Below, one piece after another: positions 6,985-10,720 of a stretch of 10,720 bases of DNA. The notes beneath the pieces are model-generated. The model searched no databases. It was not told where the DNA came from and saw only the letters and a program-made list of their open reading frames with translations. The stretch covers positions 1-10,720 of the forward strand of contig JAEZOU010000043.1 in assembly GCA_023413895.1 (NCBI GenBank), read 5' to 3'. Numbering within the stretch: position 1 is the first letter of the stretch; each line of letters opens with the position of its first letter. The stretch comes from Bacteroidota bacterium. Its GTDB lineage: Bacteria; Bacteroidota; Bacteroidia; Bacteroidales; WCHB1-69. A program made the position numbers and the translations under genes.

Positions 6985-7385
6985 TATTTTTCCACCTCCA
7001 TTTTAATTTTTTCCGACATCAATTGGATAAATTTTTCCAAAGGTTCATTCACCATAGGTCTTAAAAAAATTGGCACATCTAGTTCCATTTCTATCTTCAA
7101 TGTGGAGCAATTTTCATCAATTTTCTTAAAGAAAAATGAGAGAGATATAGGAATATTTTTATCATTACTTGCAACATAAACAATTCTTTCAAACTCCACC
7201 TTTTCAGCGACAGAGAGGGTAACTTTAACCATATTTTGAATGGTAAAAGTACAAGAATCTTCATTGGCTTCAAAATTGGTAACTTGTGGAGGCAAATAGG
7301 TACACAAATTTTTATAATTTCCACATAAATTAAAAACTCTTTCTACAGAAGAATTGAGTGATTGTTCGCTGCTTGAAAACTTCAT
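6984..7385 (-). CDS. SRPBCC/START-like domain protein
   Basis: A 133-residue cytoplasmic protein without signal peptide. Its layout fits a small SRPBCC (Bet v1/START-like) helix-grip fold: a first strand, an SVERVFNLCGNYKNLCTYLPP segment typical of 'evf..l.d...l...lp', alternating strands in the middle, and a long C-terminal helix preceded by PIFLRPMVNEPLEKFIQLMSEKI. The 'P.lkPMv..Pl...l..m' ending is characteristic of a Bacteroidales family often found in this neighbourhood. Such folds bind hydrophobic ligands; no ligand is known to me. The one-base overlap with lptB suggests it is made together with LptB, and a link to envelope lipids is tempting but only inferred from position. Confidence 0.85.
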   Translation of the reverse strand: MKFSSSEQSLNSSVERVFNLCGNYKNLCTYLPPQVTNFEANEDSCTFTIQNMVKVTLSVAEKVEFERIVYVASNDKNIPISLSFFFKKIDENCSTLKIEMELDVPIFLRPMVNEPLEKFIQLMSEKIKMEVEK

Positions 7386-7405
7386 ATTAACTATTTTTGA
7401 ATTTG

Positions 7406-7413
7406 CAAAGGTA
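7406..7413 (-). promoter_or_regulatory. -7 box upstream of the SRPBCC-lptB-gltX unit
   Basis: On the minus strand TACCTTTG fits TAnnTTTG exactly, 20 nt before the ATG at 7385. No good -33 TTTG is present at 19-21 nt upstream, so strength is uncertain. It suggests the SRPBCC-lptB-gltX unit can be transcribed separately from mntP, whose stop lies 66 nt upstream. Confidence 0.55.
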
Positions 7414-7451
7414 CAAGAAATTTCTTTTCTTTGGATTGTATGGAAAAAGTT

Positions 7452-8006
7452 TTAACAGAGTATATGTTCAATCAAAATTTTCACTCCAATAACAATCAGA
7501 ATAACGCCTCCTACTATTTCAGCATAACGTGGTTTCATCCATTGGATCAGAAATCTACCTAAATAGATACCCAAAAGGGAAAGCGTAAATGAGCAGATCC
7601 CTGTCCAAATCATTGGGTTTATGATAGGTACTGAAATACAAGCCAAACTTACCCCCACCGCCAACGCATCGATAGTAGTAGCGATGGCGAGTAGTAATAA
7701 TGTTCCGATTTTCAGAATATTAAAAACCTCTTCTTCGCCCTTAACACCATCAAAAATCATTTTACCTCCAATTATACCTAATAAAGCAAAAGAAACCCAA
7801 TGGTCGATATTGTGAATAAACTCAATGATATTGCTTCCTAACAGCCATCCTACAAAAGGCATTAACACATGAAAAACACCAAAAACAGAGGCCACCATAA
7901 CGGCTTGACCAAATTTCAATTTACGGACAGCACCTGAAGCGAAACTTACAGAAAAGCAATCCATTGATAATCCTATAGATAGAATAATAATTTCTACTTG
8001 TGTCAT
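7452..8006 (-). CDS. mntP: manganese efflux pump MntP
   Basis: A 184-residue inner-membrane protein of the MntP (DUF204) family, which exports Mn2+. Six hydrophobic segments arranged as two repeats are visible. Each repeat has the family aspartate: SMDCFSVSFASG (D16) and TTIDALAVGVSLA (D113), matching in position the aspartates important in E. coli MntP. GVFHVLMPFVGWLLG and the LLGIIGGKMIFDGVK segment also fit. The frame is open up to 8087, but the start was set at ATG 8006 (MTQVEIIILSIGLSMD) because this gives the family's normal N-terminus and a -7 box (8024-8031) lies just upstream, inside the longer frame. The predicted leader is only about 10 nt, so a yybP-ykoY manganese riboswitch does not fit here. 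Confidence 0.93.
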   Translation of the reverse strand: MTQVEIIILSIGLSMDCFSVSFASGAVRKLKFGQAVMVASVFGVFHVLMPFVGWLLGSNIIEFIHNIDHWVSFALLGIIGGKMIFDGVKGEEEVFNILKIGTLLLLAIATTIDALAVGVSLACISVPIINPMIWTGICSFTLSLLGIYLGRFLIQWMKPRYAEIVGGVILIVIGVKILIEHILC

Positions 8007-8023
8007 AATATTTTTTAAATGTG

Positions 8024-8031
8024 CAAAGATA
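8024..8031 (-). promoter_or_regulatory. -7 box of mntP
   Basis: On the minus strand TATCTTTG fits TAnnTTTG exactly. Transcription would begin around 8017, about 10 nt before the ATG at 8006. No convincing -33 TTTG is seen. It supports the short mntP start. Confidence 0.6.
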
Positions 8032-8076
8032 ATCAAAAATAGAAATAGTATTGTGTAATTTAAAAATAAAAATAGA

Positions 8077-8107
8077 GTTGAAAACATCCAAAAAAAGGTT
8101 ATTTTTG
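8077..8107 (+). promoter_or_regulatory. promoter of the divergent lipoprotein gene
   Basis: GTTG at 8077-8080 (three of four matches to TTTG), exactly 19 nt of spacer, then TATTTTTG at 8100-8107 (perfect TAnnTTTG). Transcription would begin near 8114, before the ATG at 8132. It is the best two-part promoter in the window, jointly with 4154-4184. Confidence 0.72.
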
Positions 8108-8131
8108 CGAAAAAATTTAGAGATATTTTTT

Positions 8132-9109
8132 ATGATAGAAAAATTAAAAAAAAGGATTGAATTTCTTCTTATTATACTGTGTTTCGCAGCCACTTTTTCG
8201 AGTTGCGGTGGGAAGAAAACACAGGATCATGAAGTTGAAATAGAGACAGAAACTGCCATTGAATATCCGATTTCCATCATTCCAACTCGTTTAGAAACTA
8301 ACCTTACAGACGATAGTAAACTTTATCCCATAACTCAAACCTTTCTACAAGAATTTTTGGATATTGCGGATCGTTTTCAGGGTCAGTCACTCAACATAAA
8401 TGCAGAGATTCCTCAAGAATGGGGAGTTGTTTGTGTAGAAGGAATGGCTGACGGGCGCGAACTATATCTTTTACAATCGGCAAACCGTGAATGGATGTAC
8501 TTAGTAATTACGGCAGGATACGGCTCCGAGCGCGTAATTGATGCATTGCCCGTTTCGATAAACTTTGCCGTTCAGAAAGGAGACGTTTTAGAAACTGAAA
8601 AATGGATATGTAAACGCACTGAAGAGGGCCTTTTCCAAGTGGAAAAGAACTACGAATGGGTGCGTTCTGTAAATACAGACACTATCTCGTCTGCCGAACT
8701 AACCGATTACAACAAAACCTCTTTCTTGATTGATAGTTACAAAATTAATGAAATGTCACGCTTTGAATTTGTTCAAACGGAAACAGAACCTGATTATCAA
8801 GCTGTTGTATTCTATTACAAACAAGATTCCAAACCGGAAGAGTGGGACGAGTATATACCCATTGTTCAATCCTACTGCGAAGAAAATCAAATTCCATTTG
8901 TAGAAGTAAACCAAAACTTTGAGCAAGTAGTGATTCGAGATTACGAATTAAACGAAATCACAACCGTTGACATCACACCTTACATATCCTCGACAGGATC
9001 AGGAATGGTGATGATGAAAAAAGGAAAAGAACCGAAGAGCGAAATTTTTGGAAATTTCAATCGAATGAGAGTAGAAGTAAAAAGATATTTTAAAATAATT
9101 GTTCCATAA
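8132..9109 (+). CDS. lipoprotein of unknown function, possible thioredoxin-like C-terminal fold
   Basis: A 325-residue lipoprotein with signal MIEKLKKRIEF, a hydrophobic stretch and lipobox FSSC (lipidated C25). The frame is open from 8051, but the ATG at 8132 is preferred: it gives a normal signal peptide and lies just downstream of the promoter at 8077-8107. I recognise no named family. The N-terminal half (about 45-160) alternates strands with a LYPITQTFLQEFLDIADRF helix. The last 100 residues suggest a thioredoxin-like order: strand AVVFYYK (from 224), helix EWDEYIPIVQSYCEEN, strand IPFVEVNQ, and later a strand pair GSGMVMMKKGKEPK. The usual CxxC is missing, so no redox activity can be claimed. 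Located on the periplasmic or outer-membrane side by inference. It is 53 nt upstream of glnA on the same strand, so co-transcription is possible. Confidence 0.8.
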   Translation: MIEKLKKRIEFLLIILCFAATFSSCGGKKTQDHEVEIETETAIEYPISIIPTRLETNLTDDSKLYPITQTFLQEFLDIADRFQGQSLNINAEIPQEWGVVCVEGMADGRELYLLQSANREWMYLVITAGYGSERVIDALPVSINFAVQKGDVLETEKWICKRTEEGLFQVEKNYEWVRSVNTDTISSAELTDYNKTSFLIDSYKINEMSRFEFVQTETEPDYQAVVFYYKQDSKPEEWDEYIPIVQSYCEENQIPFVEVNQNFEQVVIRDYELNEITTVDITPYISSTGSGMVMMKKGKEPKSEIFGNFNRMRVEVKRYFKIIVP

Positions 9110-9115
9110 TTGCGT

Positions 9116-9130
9116 TATGCTATCCGCATA
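9116..9130. promoter_or_regulatory. short inverted repeat in the glnA leader
   Basis: TATGC-TATCC-GCATA forms a 5-bp perfect inverted repeat with a 5-nt loop, in the 53-nt gap between the lipoprotein gene and glnA. It could be a protein-binding site or a weak hairpin; chance cannot be excluded. No TAnnTTTG box is present in the gap. Confidence 0.2.
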
Positions 9131-9162
9131 GAACTTAATTAACACAACATATAAAAGAAAAT

Positions 9163-10659
9163 ATGAAAGAGATGAATTTAAATCCCTTGGTACAATTCCT
9201 AAAAAAGGAACCTAAAGATTTCACTAAATCAGATATTATTAAGTTTATCTGTGAAAAAGGTATTGAGATGGTAAACTTCCGCTACGTTGCTGGCGATGGT
9301 CACCTCAAAACTTTAAATTTTGTCATTTCCGACCTTGACTATTTGAAGCAGATACTTTCTGCTGGAGAACGTGTTGATGGTTCCAATATATTCCCTGCTT
9401 TTATCCACGCAGGCTCTAGCGACCTTTACGTTGTGCCACGTTTCAGCACAGCTTTCATGGACCCATTTACAACTATTCCGACACTCAGTTTCTTATGCTC
9501 ATACTTTAATAAAGATGGTCAATTAATGGAAAAATCTCCTGAATCTGTATTAAGAAAAGCAATGGCATCTTTTGAAAAGGTTTCAGGAATGCAATTCCAA
9601 GCAATGGGCGAACTTGAGTTCTACGTTATTGGAGATAGAGAGGACCTTTACTTAACACCTGACCAACGCGGATACCACGAATCTTCACCATTTACCAAAT
9701 TTGAGCAATTCAGAACAGAATGTATGTACGAAATTGCAAAAGCAGGTGGTAAAATTAAATATGGTCACTCAGAAGTTGGTAACTTCACATTAGGAGATAA
9801 AATTTATGAACAAAACGAAATTGAATTCTTAGTAACAGACGCTCTTGAAGCTGCTGACCAATTGGTAATTGCAAAATGGATTATCCGCAATATGGCTTAT
9901 CGTTACGGTTTAGATGTTACCTTTGCTCCTAAGATTACGGAAGGTAAAGCTGGTAGCGGTTTACACATCCACACTCGCATCGTAAAAGGTGAAGAGAACC
10001 AAATGGTTACACGCGGTAAGTTGAACAACGTTGCAAAAACTGCTATCGCAGGTTATATGGTTTGCGCATCTTCTTTAACTGCATTTGGCAACACTAATCC
10101 AACTTCATACTTCCGTTTGGTACCTCATCAAGAAGCTCCAACTTCTATCTGTTGGGGTGATAGAAACCGTTCCGTTTTGGTTCGCGTTCCGCTCGGTTGG
10201 ACACACAAAAACGATATGATTGCCGACCTTAACCCACTTGAAAAACCAATCAAACAAGACCTTTCTCAAAAACAAACTGTTGAATTCCGTTGTCCAGATG
10301 GTTCTGCTGATATCTACCTTTTGATTGCAGGTTTGGTAGTGGCTGCTCGTCATGGTTTTGAAATGGAAGGTGCACTTAACTATGCTAAGAAAACTTACGT
10401 TGATGTTAATATTCACAAAGCTGAAAACAAAAAATTACTTGACAACTTGGATCAACTTCCAGCCTCTTGTTGGGAATCTGCTGAAGAGTTGGGACGCCAT
10501 CGCGAAATCTTCGAATCACATGGTGTATTCCCAGCAGAATTGATTGATGATATTATCAAAAATCTTCGCGCTTTTGATGATAAAAATATCCGTGAAGAGA
10601 TTAAAAATCATCCTGAAAAGATGCTTGAAATGGTTCATGATTATTTCCACTGCGGATAG
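9163..10659 (+). CDS. glnA: glutamine synthetase, type I family (Bacteroidetes-like)
   Basis: A 498-residue glutamine synthetase family enzyme, expected to make glutamine from glutamate, ammonia and ATP in the cytoplasm. Recognisable motifs: DGSNIF in the beta-Grasp region, metal ligands in MGELEFYV and in HSEVG and QNEIEF, GSGLHIH (264-270) with the ammonia/ATP-site histidine H268, RLVPHQEAP, DRNRSVLVRVP, and EFRCPDGSADIYL. Two deviations from E. coli GlnA by eye: A263 stands where N264 precedes the GSG motif, and the adenylylation loop NLYDLP reads NLDQLP (428-433), so Asp430 replaces the modified Tyr. Control by GlnE-type adenylylation is therefore unlikely. Bacteroidota often also have a long GSIII, so this may be a second synthetase or a related gamma-glutamyl ligase. 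ATG 9163 was chosen; ATG 9172 is also possible. Confidence 0.9.
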   Translation: MKEMNLNPLVQFLKKEPKDFTKSDIIKFICEKGIEMVNFRYVAGDGHLKTLNFVISDLDYLKQILSAGERVDGSNIFPAFIHAGSSDLYVVPRFSTAFMDPFTTIPTLSFLCSYFNKDGQLMEKSPESVLRKAMASFEKVSGMQFQAMGELEFYVIGDREDLYLTPDQRGYHESSPFTKFEQFRTECMYEIAKAGGKIKYGHSEVGNFTLGDKIYEQNEIEFLVTDALEAADQLVIAKWIIRNMAYRYGLDVTFAPKITEGKAGSGLHIHTRIVKGEENQMVTRGKLNNVAKTAIAGYMVCASSLTAFGNTNPTSYFRLVPHQEAPTSICWGDRNRSVLVRVPLGWTHKNDMIADLNPLEKPIKQDLSQKQTVEFRCPDGSADIYLLIAGLVVAARHGFEMEGALNYAKKTYVDVNIHKAENKKLLDNLDQLPASCWESAEELGRHREIFESHGVFPAELIDDIIKNLRAFDDKNIREEIKNHPEKMLEMVHDYFHCG

Positions 10660-10681
10660 TTTGAACTTTAAAATATTCTCG

Positions 10682-10708
10682 AAAAAGGTGCTCAAAAGGC
10701 ACCTTTTT
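10682..10708 (+). terminator. intrinsic terminator of glnA
   Basis: A perfect 10-bp stem AAAAAGGTGC (10682-10691) / GCACCTTTTT (10699-10708) with loop TCAAAAG, followed by more T-rich sequence. It begins 23 nt after the glnA stop codon. The A-run on the other side means it could also work for a convergent gene beyond the window. Confidence 0.9.
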
Positions 10709-10720
10709 ATTTTATCTTCA

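Noticed and set aside
8006..8031. Manganese riboswitch (yybP-ykoY) upstream of mntP
   Set aside because: The inferred leader is about 10 nt, far too short for the riboswitch.
7452..8087. Longer mntP start at 8087
   Set aside because: The additional 27 residues are not typical of MntP and cover the TATCTTTG promoter box; ATG 8006 gives the standard N-terminus.
8051..8131. Longer start for the lipoprotein gene
   Set aside because: It would place 27 charged residues before the signal peptide and includes the promoter at 8077-8107; ATG 8132 is better.
1..10720. CRISPR array, tRNA, rRNA, transposase or prophage genes
   Set aside because: No regularly spaced repeats with unique spacers, cloverleaf-like sequence or matching protein motifs were seen on either strand.

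Overview
The window looks like a chromosomal segment of an AT-rich Bacteroidota, most likely a member of Bacteroidales. Several things point there. Four upstream regions carry a TAnnTTTG box, the -7 element of the Bacteroidetes primary sigma factor. There is a stand-alone secreted TonB C-terminal-domain protein, an SRPBCC protein in front of lptB, a Bacteroidetes-like type I glutamine synthetase and an intergenic ATTTAGA heptad repeat. No rRNA, tRNA, CRISPR array, transposase or phage gene was seen.

Left part (1-1681), accessory in character. The 3' end of an AlbA/Schlafen-type protein with a GHKL-like ATPase domain (1-861) carries four perfect copies of an 11-bp tandem repeat inside its coding sequence. 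Because 11 is not a multiple of 3, gain or loss of one copy would cut off its C-terminal winged-helix-like domain. A small acidic lipoprotein gene follows (886-1266). Next comes a 415-bp non-coding stretch with two GC-rich blocks around an ATTTAGA heptad array.

Centre (1682-4712). A large fused enzyme joins an acyl-adenylating domain, an acyl carrier domain and a PlsC-type acyltransferase, so fatty-acid activation and transfer to a lysophospholipid-like acceptor may occur on one polypeptide. A small secreted TonB-C-like protein follows with its own promoter, and a strong bidirectional hairpin terminator closes this block.

Minus-strand housekeeping block (4729-8006), in transcription order: mntP (Mn2+ efflux), an SRPBCC/START-like protein, lptB (LPS-transport ATPase) and gltX (glutamyl-tRNA synthetase). 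The SRPBCC gene, lptB and gltX are tightly packed (TAATG overlap, then a 15-nt gap) and are probably one operon.

Right part (8077-10708). A lipoprotein gene of unknown function is transcribed divergently from mntP, from the best promoter match in the window. A type I glutamine synthetase gene follows, with a clear intrinsic terminator.

Most of the window is ordinary core genome. The observations most worth following up are the potentially phase-variable 11-bp repeat, the GC-rich/heptad intergenic element, the three-domain lipid enzyme with a possible slippery A8 tract at its start, and the unassigned lipoprotein next to glnA. I found no convincing complete novel multi-gene system.
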